64,000 bases of DNA from Pleionea mediterranea (GTDB taxonomy: Bacteria; Pseudomonadota; Gammaproteobacteria; Enterobacterales; Kangiellaceae). A program made the position numbers and the translations under genes. Below the pieces are notes generated by a model. The model ran no database searches, was not told where the DNA came from, and saw nothing but the letters and a program-made list of their open reading frames with translations. The stretch is from assembly GCF_003148745.1 (NCBI RefSeq), contig NZ_QGGU01000010.1:1-64000 (forward strand). Direction: 5' to 3'. How positions within the stretch are numbered: the first letter of the stretch is position 1; the number at the start of each line of letters is the position of its first letter. This document shows, one piece after another, positions 19,571 through 29,800 of this stretch.

Positions 19571-21661
19571 ATGTTAAAAAAAATATTCATTGTATTGTTT
19601 TCTTTAATCTGTATTGTCAGCTGTGGCGAAGAGCAATCCTCCGATCAACAAATCACAGAACAACAATCCCCTTCAGACAACAAAGCAAGCCAGTCGACCA
19701 GTCAAAAATTTCATGCCCCCCGAAGCTGGGACAATATTAAACGCTCCGGCTATATCAGAGCTTTAAAGTTAGCCTGGGAAGACGAAAACCATTTACCTCG
19801 TTCTGGTTCCACCAGTTTATTTCACCGTCAGTTATTAACAGACTTTGCCGAGTTTCATCAACTTAATGTTCAATGGGTTATGGTGGACAGCATCAAACAA
19901 ATGTTTGATGCTCTGGATAAATTCGAAGCCGATATAATCCCCCGTCATTTGACGGTTACTGAGCAACGTGATCAACGTGTTGCCTTTACCGATAAACTGG
20001 CACAAGACACCGAAGTCGTTATCGGTAGAGCTGAGGCAAAACCTTTAACAAAAGACGAAATTGTCACGGTACATCTGCCCGAAGGTACTTCCTATGTGGA
20101 TTCGATCAAACAACTTTCAGCCAACTGGAATATTCACTATTTAAAAAAATCCCTAAGTGCTGATGACCTGGCGGATAGGATTGCACAAAAAGCCATCGAT
20201 TTCTCTGTGCTTGATCAATCTGCGGTGGATACATTACTCGACTATCGCGACGATATTCGCATCGTTAAAACATTACCGGAACAAAGAACACAAGCCTGGG
20301 CACTGCATAAACATAACCGGGAGTTTCTACAAAAACTGAATGATTTTATATCGGCCCACCACGTTGAACAATCAACTCAAGTTGTTCGCACGCATGATCT
20401 AAACGTAATTAAGAGTAAGCCGCTGACATTGCGTATGATCACACGCAATAGCCCGGAAACTTATTTTTTATGGCGCGGAGAATTAATGGGTTTCGAATAC
20501 GACTTGATGAAAGAGTTTACCAGGCAACACAATATAAAACTCGATGTCATTGTTGCCGACGAATACCAGGAAATGCTTGATTTACTCAGCAGTGGGCGAG
20601 GAGATGTTATTGCAGCAGCCGTATCACGAACCGAGCAGCGACAACAGAAGCACAACTTCAGTATTCGATACAATCGTGTATCCGAAAAAATAGTGGCTCA
20701 CGCCAGTTCAAACATAAAGACACTCGACGATTTGAATGGGAAAACTATTAGTGTCCGCCAATCCAGTGCGTTCTGGCACACAGCTCAGGAGTTAGCAAAA
20801 AGTCATGGCGCAAAAGTAATGGCCGCGGATGAGTCATTATCAACCGAACTTCTGATCGGGCAAGTGGCCGATCAATCAATTGAGCTGACCATCGCTGACA
20901 GTAATCTTATCGATATTGAGCAAAGTTTTCGCGACGATATTATTGCGCCCATTACGCTTAATGAAAACATACCCTATGCTTACATGGTGCGCGACAATAA
21001 TCCAAAATTACTGGCCGCATTAAATGCGTTTATTCGAAAAGAATATCGACAAACCTTTTACAATGTCGTTAAGAATAAATATTTTGCCAATCAGCAACGC
21101 AAACAAAAACACCGGGAGCAACGCATTACCGAGGGTTCAAACCTGTCGCCTTATGATCCTGTTGTGCAAAAACATGCAAGACGTTTTCAGTTCGATTGGC
21201 GCCTAATCACCTCACAAATGTATCAGGAAAGTCGATTCAATCCAAAGGCAAAGTCACATGCCGGTGCGCAAGGATTAATGCAGGTGTTACCGCGTACGGC
21301 CAAAGAGTTAGGTTACAGCAATTTAACCGACCCCAAAGAATCCATCGCTGCAGGTGTCGAGTACTTGAACTGGACTCGGGATCGATTTTCAAGTGACTTG
21401 CCTGTGGAAGAAAGACTCTACTTTGCACTGGCAGCCTACAATGCTGGTTACGGCCATGTAAAAGATGCTCAAAAACTGGCAAAAAAAATGAATCTGGATC
21501 CCAATGTGTGGTTCAACAATGTGGAACGAGCCATGTTGTTATTGCAAAAGCCAAAATATTATAAAAAAACCCGCTTTGGTTATTGCCGCGGCAGTGAACC
21601 GGTTAATTATGTGAGAGACATTCATCAACGCTATTTGAGTTACGTGACCATTGCACGATAA
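19571..21661 (+). CDS. MltF-like lytic transglycosylase lipoprotein with two solute-binding domains
   Basis: 696-residue predicted outer-membrane lipoprotein. The ATG at 19571 follows AAGGGGAAGT and opens a lipoprotein signal with lipobox VSC (about residue 17). Two tandem SBP_bac_3-type domains follow (about 45-270 and 277-510; the second is more canonical, with GFEYDLMKEF and LDDLNGKTISVRQSS), then a C-terminal SLT lysozyme-like domain (about 530-690) with catalytic Glu553 in MYQESRFNPKAKSHAGAQGLMQV and the AAYNAGYGHV motif. E. coli MltF (518 residues) has one binding domain, so the extra one is notable. It probably cleaves peptidoglycan glycan strands with activity tuned by ligand or peptide binding. 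Confidence 0.9.
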   Translation: MLKKIFIVLFSLICIVSCGEEQSSDQQITEQQSPSDNKASQSTSQKFHAPRSWDNIKRSGYIRALKLAWEDENHLPRSGSTSLFHRQLLTDFAEFHQLNVQWVMVDSIKQMFDALDKFEADIIPRHLTVTEQRDQRVAFTDKLAQDTEVVIGRAEAKPLTKDEIVTVHLPEGTSYVDSIKQLSANWNIHYLKKSLSADDLADRIAQKAIDFSVLDQSAVDTLLDYRDDIRIVKTLPEQRTQAWALHKHNREFLQKLNDFISAHHVEQSTQVVRTHDLNVIKSKPLTLRMITRNSPETYFLWRGELMGFEYDLMKEFTRQHNIKLDVIVADEYQEMLDLLSSGRGDVIAAAVSRTEQRQQKHNFSIRYNRVSEKIVAHASSNIKTLDDLNGKTISVRQSSAFWHTAQELAKSHGAKVMAADESLSTELLIGQVADQSIELTIADSNLIDIEQSFRDDIIAPITLNENIPYAYMVRDNNPKLLAALNAFIRKEYRQTFYNVVKNKYFANQQRKQKHREQRITEGSNLSPYDPVVQKHARRFQFDWRLITSQMYQESRFNPKAKSHAGAQGLMQVLPRTAKELGYSNLTDPKESIAAGVEYLNWTRDRFSSDLPVEERLYFALAAYNAGYGHVKDAQKLAKKMNLDPNVWFNNVERAMLLLQKPKYYKKTRFGYCRGSEPVNYVRDIHQRYLSYVTIAR

Positions 21662-21744
21662 AAATATCGTTGAATCTAATTTAGAAGCTCTCTCAAAAAT
21701 GCTGCACTTGATGATACAGCGTTAAGTATGAACCAAATATAAAA

Positions 21745-21787
21745 ACACCACTTTATCAAACAATAAAGTGGTGTCATTTTTATTTTT
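21745..21787. terminator. Strong intrinsic terminator
   Basis: A perfect 12-bp stem (21745-21756 with 21763-21774, ACACCACTTTAT and its complement) with a 6-nt loop is followed by a T-rich tract (to 21787). It ends the MltF-like transcript; the A-rich left flank may also serve the convergent megL gene. Confidence 0.85.
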
Positions 21788-21878
21788 GAAATATTTTTAT
21801 AATTAAAGAATAAATTAAGTCTGCAATATCTGAGTCAAACTGAATTATAATACTAAACCTGAATTACCTGACACAAAA

Positions 21879-23084
21879 TCAACTACCTGTTTTCACCAAC
21901 CCTGTAAAAGCTTTGCTCAATCCCTGATGCAGATCCTCAATAATGTCGTCTACGTGTTCCAGACCCACTGATAGTCGAACCAGTGTATCACTGATACCTG
22001 CAGCCCTTCTGTCTTCAGGCTCGTATGGAGAGTGTGTCATTGAAGCAGGATGCTGAATTAACGTTTCAGCATCTCCCAGACTAACGGCAATTTTGCACAT
22101 TTTTAATTGGTCCATAAATTGGACGGCATTATCAAAATCGCCATCAATTTCAAACGCCATTACACCACCACCGGCTTTCATTTGATGACCAATTAATCGG
22201 TGTCCGTCATGAGATGGCAAGCCAGGGAAATAAACCGTTTTAATTGATGGATGTTGCTCTAAATATTCGGCAACCTTTTGGGCATTCTGACAATGCCGCT
22301 CAACACGAATATGCAGCGTTTTTAATCCACGTATAATCAACCAGGCATCATGAGGGCTGATCACAGCGCCCATATCTTTTAAGGTGGTTAATTTAATTTC
22401 TTCAATCATTTCCTGATCGCCACACACAATACCGGCAATCACATCGCCATGGCCATTAAGGTATTTGGTGGCACTGTGAATGATTAAGTCAATGCCATGC
22501 TCGACCGGACGCTGCAATACTGGCGACATAAATGTATTATCGATAACCGACTTAATGCCTTTCTCTTTTGCAACTCGTGCAATCATATCCAGATCAACAC
22601 AAACCAGATTAGGATTAATGGGCGTTTCTGCGTATAACATTTTAGTGTTATCTTTTATGGCACTGCGTACCGCCATTTCATTGGTGATATCAACAAAGGT
22701 GACATCAATTCCAAGCTGCCGACATTTGTGATCAAGCAACGCATAGGAGCAGCCGTATAAAGCATTCGACGCCACAATATGATCGCCGGCATTAACGATT
22801 GCAAATATAGTGGCCGAAACCGCGCCCATCCCGGAGCCTAACGCGGCAGCGTCATCAGTACCTTCAAGACTTGCCATACGTTGTTCGAGTTCACGTACCG
22901 TTGGATTACCCAGTCGACCATAAATATAGCCTTGCTCGTCACCACTGAATCGTGCGCCGCCTTGATGGGTAGAATCAAATACGTAAGTAGAGGTTTGATA
23001 AATGGGCGTACTCAGAGCGCCAAACTGCTTGTCTTTCACTTTACCGGCGTGAATAGTGTTGGTTTCAATATGGTTCGACTTCAT
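21879..23084 (-). CDS. megL: Methionine gamma-lyase
   Basis: PLP-dependent enzyme of the Cys/Met metabolism family that splits methionine into methanethiol, ammonia and 2-oxobutanoate. 401 residues. The PLP lysine is Lys207 in SATKYLNGHGD; Tyr110-Gly111-Cys112 matches the tyrosine/cysteine pair (Tyr114, Cys116 in the Pseudomonas putida enzyme) that marks methionine gamma-lyase among cystathionine lyases. The close alternative is cystathionine gamma-lyase. It starts 34 bp after the Lrp-type regulator gene on the same strand, which probably controls it. Confidence 0.87.
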   Translation of the reverse strand: MKSNHIETNTIHAGKVKDKQFGALSTPIYQTSTYVFDSTHQGGARFSGDEQGYIYGRLGNPTVRELEQRMASLEGTDDAAALGSGMGAVSATIFAIVNAGDHIVASNALYGCSYALLDHKCRQLGIDVTFVDITNEMAVRSAIKDNTKMLYAETPINPNLVCVDLDMIARVAKEKGIKSVIDNTFMSPVLQRPVEHGIDLIIHSATKYLNGHGDVIAGIVCGDQEMIEEIKLTTLKDMGAVISPHDAWLIIRGLKTLHIRVERHCQNAQKVAEYLEQHPSIKTVYFPGLPSHDGHRLIGHQMKAGGGVMAFEIDGDFDNAVQFMDQLKMCKIAVSLGDAETLIQHPASMTHSPYEPEDRRAAGISDTLVRLSVGLEHVDDIIEDLHQGLSKAFTGLVKTGS

Positions 23085-23118
23085 GGTTCACCTCAAATCA
23101 TCGTTCAAACAGCAGGCG

Positions 23119-23598
23119 TTAATGATCCAGATTCAGCTCTGTGGTCGATTTATACTCTTTCAACACCAGGCTGGTATGAACTCTGGCTAACCCCTGCATA
23201 GGAATTAGTTTTTTCGATATGAATGCTTCAAGGCCCTGGGTATTTTCCAGTACTACTTTCAGTAGATAGTCGTACTCGCCGGTTACATTATGGCATTCCA
23301 GTACTTCTGGCATGGCAACAATGGTGTCAAGAATCGAGACAATTTGCTGATGCTGATGCAGTGAAAGCGTCAACTGAATAAAACCCAGTGTATCGTGTCC
23401 GGTTTTGTGTCGGTTCAAAACAGCAACAAACCGATCGATCAATCCCTGCTTCTCCAGTCGCTTAAGCCGCGTTAATGTCGCTGGCGGCGATAAGTGCACC
23501 CGTTCTGCCAATTCCACGTTGCTGATCCGCCCCTGCTGTTGCAAAACCTTTAAAATAGCAATATCAGAAGCATCCAAATCTATCTTAGAATTTATCAT
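23119..23598 (-). CDS. Lrp/AsnC-family transcriptional regulator
   Basis: 159-residue feast/famine regulator: N-terminal winged helix-turn-helix (about 8-60, SNVELAERVHLSPPATLTRLKRLEKQG) and a C-terminal RAM amino-acid-sensing domain (about 70-150, with the VTGEYDYLLKV core). It is upstream of and probably cotranscribed with megL, so the simplest reading is local control of methionine degradation, perhaps with methionine or another amino acid as effector. MdeR of Pseudomonas is an analogous Lrp-type activator beside methionine gamma-lyase. Confidence 0.92.
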   Translation of the reverse strand: MINSKIDLDASDIAILKVLQQQGRISNVELAERVHLSPPATLTRLKRLEKQGLIDRFVAVLNRHKTGHDTLGFIQLTLSLHQHQQIVSILDTIVAMPEVLECHNVTGEYDYLLKVVLENTQGLEAFISKKLIPMQGLARVHTSLVLKEYKSTTELNLDH

Positions 23599-23903
23599 CT
23601 CACGGCCTAAAACTTAATATAAATCACTGGTAAAGCAATAATAGCGAATATTATTAAGATAAAGAAGAAAAAGGCAAAATTATAATTGCATAAAAGACTT
23701 GTCTGAGGCTTTTTGCCGAATATTGTTTTGTCAGCTACTCCGGCTATAAATATCAAATCGAAATAATATCTCGAATTTTTTACAATTCATCATCATATTG
23801 ATGGGTTTTTATGCTCCGATTTAACTGATTAGGTTATAATATAATTATATTTTATGACTCTCAGAGCCCAGCTCGTACAACTTTGGAAGCTGTTACCGCA
23901 CGG
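23599..23903. other. AT-rich divergent intergenic region
   Basis: 305 bp between the Lrp-type gene (minus) and the next plus-strand gene. Very AT-rich, with a TATAAT at 23835-23840 pointing right but no recognisable -35. It must hold promoters for both flanks and probably Lrp-type sites; I see no RNA gene or hairpin. Confidence 0.4.
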
Positions 23904-24305
23904 ATGATGAATCAACACTCCCCTAACGCAATTGATAATGCAATTGTTTCCCTTAAAAGCAGTTATTATCTGATCGAGTATCTGGGTAGTTTCACGCTTG
24001 AGCCGTTATCACAACTGAATAAGCAAATAGCGGAATTATGCATTGCCACCAATGTAAAGGGTACATTAGTGGATGTTTCCAAGGCCATCGGTGAGCTCAC
24101 AGTGCTCGATCGTTACACTTTGGCTAAAAATATGAGTGAGATTTGGCCAAGGGATCTTCGTTTGGCTGTGGTGGTTAATAAATCGCAAACCATAGAAGCC
24201 AATGGATTAGTCTGGGAGAGAATGGTGAAAAGTCGTAACTATCCTGTGCGAGTATGTTTTGATCAATTATCTGCTCGGCAATGGCTTATATCAGCGGCAA
24301 AATAA
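23904..24305 (+). CDS. Small cytoplasmic protein of unknown function, possibly STAS/SpoIIAA-like
   Basis: 133 residues from the ATG at 23904 (a TTG at 23883 could add seven). I do not recognise it with certainty. The alternating strand/helix pattern (YYLIEYLGSFTLEPLSQLNKQ, then GTLVDVSKAIGELT, LRLAVVVNKS, and a C-terminal SARQWL) resembles the SpoIIAA/STAS-like fold found in small proteins that bind the membrane or other regulators. No signal peptide or membrane segment. It stands alone between the lrp-megL pair and tldD, closed by a strong hairpin. Confidence 0.7.
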   Translation: MMNQHSPNAIDNAIVSLKSSYYLIEYLGSFTLEPLSQLNKQIAELCIATNVKGTLVDVSKAIGELTVLDRYTLAKNMSEIWPRDLRLAVVVNKSQTIEANGLVWERMVKSRNYPVRVCFDQLSARQWLISAAK

Positions 24306-24395
24306 TTCACTTCAAACCGTAACCGAAATCAAAAATTAGATTGCTGTTAACAGCAATAAGCCAACAATATTAACTTAACTCAGTTTAGTTTCACA

Positions 24396-24436
24396 AAGCG
24401 GCTTGAATAACAGTAAACTCGTTATTCAAGCCGCTT
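24396..24436. terminator. Bidirectional terminator hairpin
   Basis: A perfect 16-bp inverted repeat (24396-24411 with 24421-24436; arms begin AAGCGGCTTGAATAAC) with a 9-nt loop, between two convergent genes and 5 bp from the tldD stop codon. T runs are short, but the length and position strongly suggest a shared terminator. Confidence 0.8.
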
Positions 24437-24441
24437 AACAT

Positions 24442-25878
24442 TTATTGAGTGCCGCCTACGGTCAACTCATCAACTTTAAGGGTTGGCTGACCAACCCCCA
24501 CAGGAAGGCTTTGTCCTTCTTTACCACAAATACCTACACCGGGATCAAGTTTAAGATCATTGCCAACCATGGATACTTTTTTCATAACTTCTGGACCGTT
24601 ACCAATCAGGGTTGCCCCTTTCACTGGTGCTGTTATAACACCGTCTTCGATCAGGTATGCCTCACTGGTGGAAAACACAAATTTTCCAGAAGTGATATCC
24701 ACTTGTCCACCGCCAAAGTTAGGGGCGTAAATACCTTTTTTAACCGATTTGATAATATCGGACGGTTGATCCTTTCCAGCCAGCATATAGGTGTTGGTCA
24801 TGCGTGGCATTGGTAAGTGAGCGTAGGATTCACGCCGTCCATTGCCAGTTGACTGCTGCCCCATAAAACGAGCATTTCGTTTGTCTTGCATATAACCTCG
24901 CAACACGCCATCTTCAATCAGTGTTGTGTGCTGGGTTGGTGTTCCTTCATCATCGATGGATAGCGATCCGCGACTTTTACTAATGGTGCCATCGTCCACG
25001 ACAGTTACAAGTGGTGACGCTACTCGTTCACCCACTCGTCCAGAAAATGCTGAAGATCCTTTACGGTTGAAATCCCCTTCCAGGCCATGGCCGACCGCTT
25101 CATGCAATAACACGCCTGGCCATCCGGCACCTAACACAACAGGCATTACACCTGCAGGCGCATCAATGGCTTCAAGGTTTACCAAAGCTTGCCGTACGGC
25201 TTCTTTCGCGTACCCGGTCAGATCATCGGTAACAAAAGAAGTAAAATCATAACGGCCACCACCGCCTGCACTGCCCCGTTCCCGGCGTCCATTTTGTTCG
25301 GCGATCACCGACACACTCACTCGTACAAGCGGTCGAATATCGGCTGCCAATGTACCATCGGAAGCGACTACCAGCACCTGCTCGTAAACGCCAGATAAAG
25401 AAGCCATCACCTGTTTAACGCGGGGATCTTCTGCTCGAGCGGTTTCATCAAGTTGCTTTAATAATGAAATTTTTTGCTCTTCATTGATCGAAATTAACGG
25501 ATCCGTATCATCGTACAATGAAGTAACAACCGGAGAATTCCAGGCATTAACCCGGGCAATGGAACCGCTTTGCGCGATACTTTTTGCAGCACCGGATGCA
25601 CGTTCCAGAGCAGGCAACATAATTTCTTCTGAATAAGCAAATCCGGTTTTCTCACCAGCTAATGCCCGAACACCTACACCACGATCGGCGTTATAACTGG
25701 CCTCTTTTACAATGCCATCTTCAAGCCCCCAGGATTCATGGCGTATGCTCTGGAAGTAAAGCTCGGCATTATCCACCTTATGCCCCAACATTGACTCCAG
25801 TATTTTAACCAGTTGCTGATCGTCCAGGCCCGCTGGTTGATAAAAGTGTCGCTTAACCTGTTCCAGTTGATGTGTCAT
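24442..25878 (-). CDS. tldD: Zinc metalloprotease TldD
   Basis: Catalytic subunit of the TldD/TldE(PmbA) protease. 478 residues from the ATG at 25878 (E. coli 481). The zinc motif [12 protein letters not shown] (His259, Glu260, His264) is intact, and the C-terminal metal-binding [19 protein letters not shown] segment is present. Gene order mre-maf-rng-yhdP-nitrilase-tldD is the standard one; the nitrilase gene ends 42 bp upstream. Confidence 0.97.
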   Translation of the reverse strand: MTHQLEQVKRHFYQPAGLDDQQLVKILESMLGHKVDNAELYFQSIRHESWGLEDGIVKEASYNADRGVGVRALAGEKTGFAYSEEIMLPALERASGAAKSIAQSGSIARVNAWNSPVVTSLYDDTDPLISINEEQKISLLKQLDETARAEDPRVKQVMASLSGVYEQVLVVASDGTLAADIRPLVRVSVSVIAEQNGRRERGSAGGGGRYDFTSFVTDDLTGYAKEAVRQALVNLEAIDAPAGVMPVVLGAGWPGVLLHEAVGHGLEGDFNRKGSSAFSGRVGERVASPLVTVVDDGTISKSRGSLSIDDEGTPTQHTTLIEDGVLRGYMQDKRNARFMGQQSTGNGRRESYAHLPMPRMTNTYMLAGKDQPSDIIKSVKKGIYAPNFGGGQVDITSGKFVFSTSEAYLIEDGVITAPVKGATLIGNGPEVMKKVSMVGNDLKLDPGVGICGKEGQSLPVGVGQPTLKVDELTVGGTQ

Positions 25879-25920
25879 ATAAAACCTAGTTAACGCTTGT
25901 ATCAAGCGATGTCATTAAAA

Positions 25921-26772
25921 TTACAATACACGATGCTGCTGCACGGGCATTTTTTGCACTAATCTTGTTCGTTCATCTAAATCTAACTCAAGTGTTAAAA
26001 CACCCGGTTGTTGCTGCAATTCTCCCACGATACGCCCCCAAGGATCTACCACCATTGAGTGTCCCCATGTTTTGCGTCCGTTGGCATGCTCACCCGCTTG
26101 AGCAGCCGCAATCACAAAGCTTTGGTTTTCAATGGCTCTGGCACGTAGCAGGACTTCCCAATGAGCAGCCCCTGTGGGCACGGTAAATGCCGAAGGAACA
26201 AAAATAAGTGATACATCCTGATTAGCGTAATGCCGATAAAGCTCCGCAAAACGTAAGTCATAACAAATGGATAATCCGGCCTTACCCCAAGGTGTTTCTA
26301 CAACAGCAGGATTTTTACCCGGCAAAGTGCCAGCAGATTCACAGTAACGGGAATGCTTATCATCCACTTCGACATCAAACATATGAATTTTATCGTAGTG
26401 CCCAACAGCCTCCCCTTCAGTGTTATATATCAGACACCGCGCAAAAGGTCGCTGTTCGTCATTTGATTGTACAGGAATACTGCCACCAACTATCCAGACG
26501 CCATACTTTTTTGCCAACCGAGAAAGCATGGTTTGAATTGGTTGTTCGTGATCGTCGCCTTTATCCTTTAAAGGTGATTGCTCGAATCGTTCCTGATGCT
26601 GCAATTTATCCCGGTCTTTGAGACCCATAAATGGAAAATATTCTGGTAAAACAATTATATCCGCATTTTCATTAGCAGCCTGCTCAATAAATTGCTCTGC
26701 GTCTTGCAAATTATTATTAAGGTCATCGCTGCTACACATTTGAATAAGTGAAACATTGACTGAGCGTGGCAT
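25921..26772 (-). CDS. Nitrilase-superfamily amidase (deaminated glutathione amidase-like)
   Basis: 283-residue carbon-nitrogen hydrolase with the catalytic triad Glu44 (LPEYFPF), Lys128 (YDKIHMFD) and Cys170 (SICYDLRFAELYR). It belongs to the branch that includes NIT1/YbeM, which hydrolyse deaminated glutathione, a metabolite-repair role. The exact substrate is inferred from the branch only. It lies between yhdP and tldD as in many gammaproteobacteria. Confidence 0.9.
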   Translation of the reverse strand: MPRSVNVSLIQMCSSDDLNNNLQDAEQFIEQAANENADIIVLPEYFPFMGLKDRDKLQHQERFEQSPLKDKGDDHEQPIQTMLSRLAKKYGVWIVGGSIPVQSNDEQRPFARCLIYNTEGEAVGHYDKIHMFDVEVDDKHSRYCESAGTLPGKNPAVVETPWGKAGLSICYDLRFAELYRHYANQDVSLIFVPSAFTVPTGAAHWEVLLRARAIENQSFVIAAAQAGEHANGRKTWGHSMVVDPWGRIVGELQQQPGVLTLELDLDERTRLVQKMPVQQHRVL

Positions 26773-26839
26773 AGTTAGCTCCTGATTAATGATTTCTGAT
26801 TAACGCTAGCATTAAAGAAGTCGGCGATTTAACTTGTAA

Positions 26840-29800
26840 CTAAGCAGCTTTCAATGTTATTGGCGAATGTGTTGTCTTGGTCTTTTCATTATCAGCATCC
26901 TCGTTGCTTTTATGGTTGAGACTATCACTTTCAATAGTTTGCTTTTCATTTTCGTTGGTTTCTTGCTTAGCTTCGTGTTCTTTAGCTTCTTCTTTTGCCG
27001 CTTTTTCTTTGGCTTTTTCTTTGGCTTTTTCTTTTTCAATAGCTTCGGGCGTTAAATCATCCAAACTGGGATTGTCTTTTTGCTGAACCTTTTGGATCGC
27101 TTTTAACTGGTCATCGGTTAACTCAACTTCTCGGGTTGACTTATTCAACTCTATAACCTGAGGTTCTTGCCAGGAGCCCACCAGTCGATAATCAATATTT
27201 GAAATAACATCTATTGCTGGCTCAAACACTTTACTCAATAACCAGACCAGAACACCAGTGGTTGGCTCAACAGCCCAGCCAGCAATAACCGGCAAACTGG
27301 AAGTCAGTTTAGGAGTTACCTGTGCGTATTGATCCAATGTTTCCTGCCCTAAGTCCACCATACCCGATATTTTAACTTCAGCGGCATTGCCATCGATGGC
27401 AAACTGTTCAGTAATAATTCGACCATCGCGAATACCAAACTGTCCATTGATTGAATCGTAGAAAAAGCCATCTTTGTATATGTCACTAAAATCAAGAGTG
27501 AGTCGACGTAACAGAGACTGTAAACTGAACAAAGAAAAAATACGGGCTTTGGCGTCTGAAACTTCCTCAAGATACCCTTTACTCAGAGACATGGTTAAAC
27601 CACCTCCCAAGTTGGCAACATTAAAGTCAGAAACGCTGCCCGGCCAAGTCAGTTTTATATCACCCGCCGCTCGACTTTCTTTTATCCCTACCTTAAATCC
27701 CCAGTTTCGTAACAAAGCTCCTAAGGCAGGACTGTGATACTGAACCCTTAGCTCAGAAGCATTATCAGATTTATTCCATGTATAAAGAAGTGGTGCACTT
27801 AGCTGATTATCTTTTTCAATTCGGCCAGTAATTTGCGCATCATCTTTATGAGGATTTGTATTCAAAGAGACCTTGCCTAAGTCATAACCATAGATAGAGC
27901 ACTGCTTACAAATAATTTTCAATTCAGGAAGAGTTGTTAAATCTAATGATGATTCCAACTCATTTTTTAATGGTTTGCTTGTACTTTCATGCTTTGCATC
28001 TGAACCAGAGTTAGTTTTAACATCACCCACTTGTTGTAAGTCACTTGATGTTACTTCCTTGTTATTTACTTTATCTTTATTTAAATCACTTTCATTGTTA
28101 GAAGGCTCACTATTATCCGCACTTAATTTCTCCAGAAGTTCACGTGACAAACTCAGCTTATCAAACACAAGTTCAACTTCGCCCTGTTCCAATAAATTAA
28201 CCTGACCATTTACATCATCGGAAGTAAAGTCAAGCTGATAACCGCCCGCTTTTGCTTCAATCATTTTTGCGGTTACGTTATTGACCGGAATACCCCAGGC
28301 AGACAACTGTTCTATTTCAAAATTTATGATCAACGGCAATGCTTCACTACTGCTCACACTGTTATTTGAACTATTCTCATTAGAAAAGGACGCAGTAAAG
28401 TCAGTTACACTGTCGAGCCAGTCAGCAAGATTAGCTTGCTTTAAGCTAACACTAATTGATAAATGATCTTGAATAAGCTCAACTGCAGTATTTTTTTCAT
28501 TTAACGAGAGTGTCCCCTGTGATAAATAATATTGACCACTGTCCTGGTTATATTGCAAGTTGGCAATTAAATCCTGTCCCACATTAAACCTTATATTTTG
28601 CTGCTCACCAGTTTGATCAACCGTTACATTTACCAACATTTCCTGATCCGATGGTTTACCTAATGGCTGTGGTAAACTTAACTCTGTACCAACCAGGTTA
28701 CTGGTAATAGAAATTCCAGTATTACCGGCAGTGCATTTTTCAAGACAAAACCAACTACTCAACTTAATATCAGCGTCACCTGATACGTCGAGTTTGTTAT
28801 TAGGTAATAACCAGTTTAAAACCTCTTTGGTGTTAACTTTACCATTGGATTTTAATGTCAGTCGCTGACTGCCATCGTAATCTTCCGTATCAATGGTAAT
28901 GGATTGCTTTTCTCCAAAAAGATCTGCCGATAAATTGTTTGACCATACTTTTTTCTCATTAAACTGAACCGAGCCTGTAACTTTTTCGGGTGTTAAATCA
29001 AGCGAAGGCAAATAAACATCGTTATCGTTTAAAGACACTTTCCCGTCGACTTTAATATCACCATCGCCTTCTAAAGGAATACGAAGTTGTGTTGACGCAT
29101 TTAACGTGCCTGCTGGCTGAATATCATTTAACAGATCGCCAAGTATTTGCTTAAGCATGGATTCATTAATCAGTTTTCTGGCACTTTTATGATCCGTGGT
29201 TGCTTCAATATCAAGATCAAGCCAGGGTATTTTTGCAGAGAAATCACTGATGAGCGCGGTTGCTTTACTAACATTAATACTCCAAAGCTTTCCTTTAGTA
29301 GCTTCTATAAACATGCCATTTTGGTCAAAAAACATTGTGACATTAAGCTGTTCAAGCTTTGGGAAGTCAGGTTGATACTTATAATCCAGGTTTTCAACAA
29401 AACCTAATATATCGAATGTGGTTGCAGGGTGCTCTAAGATATCGCCTTCTAACACTGTTTGGAAATTAAAGCGCGCCAGCCTTAAATCGCCGCCCATTAC
29501 AGACTCATTAAGATAACTGATTAGCGAGTCATCCATAATACCCACCGGCATCAGATGCTTTTTATTGCCCAGGTCTGTTTGGCTTAACTCTGCCTGCAAG
29601 CTTAATTCGGCGGATTGATTATCAGGAAAGTAAAGGTTACCTCTAGCCAGAATATTGGCGTGTTTTAAGGTTAAGTCCAGTGCATCAAATGTTAGATAAC
29701 TGCCACCATCAAATATAATAAAGTCGCCCTGTAAAGACATTGCTTGTGTCTCTACAGGCCCGGAAAACAAGTCACCGTAATCAATTTGTCCGACACCAGC

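Noticed and set aside
26857-27055. Lys-rich and Phe-rich open frames on both strands at the yhdP 3' end
   Set aside because: Shadows of the low-complexity tail of YhdP in other frames.
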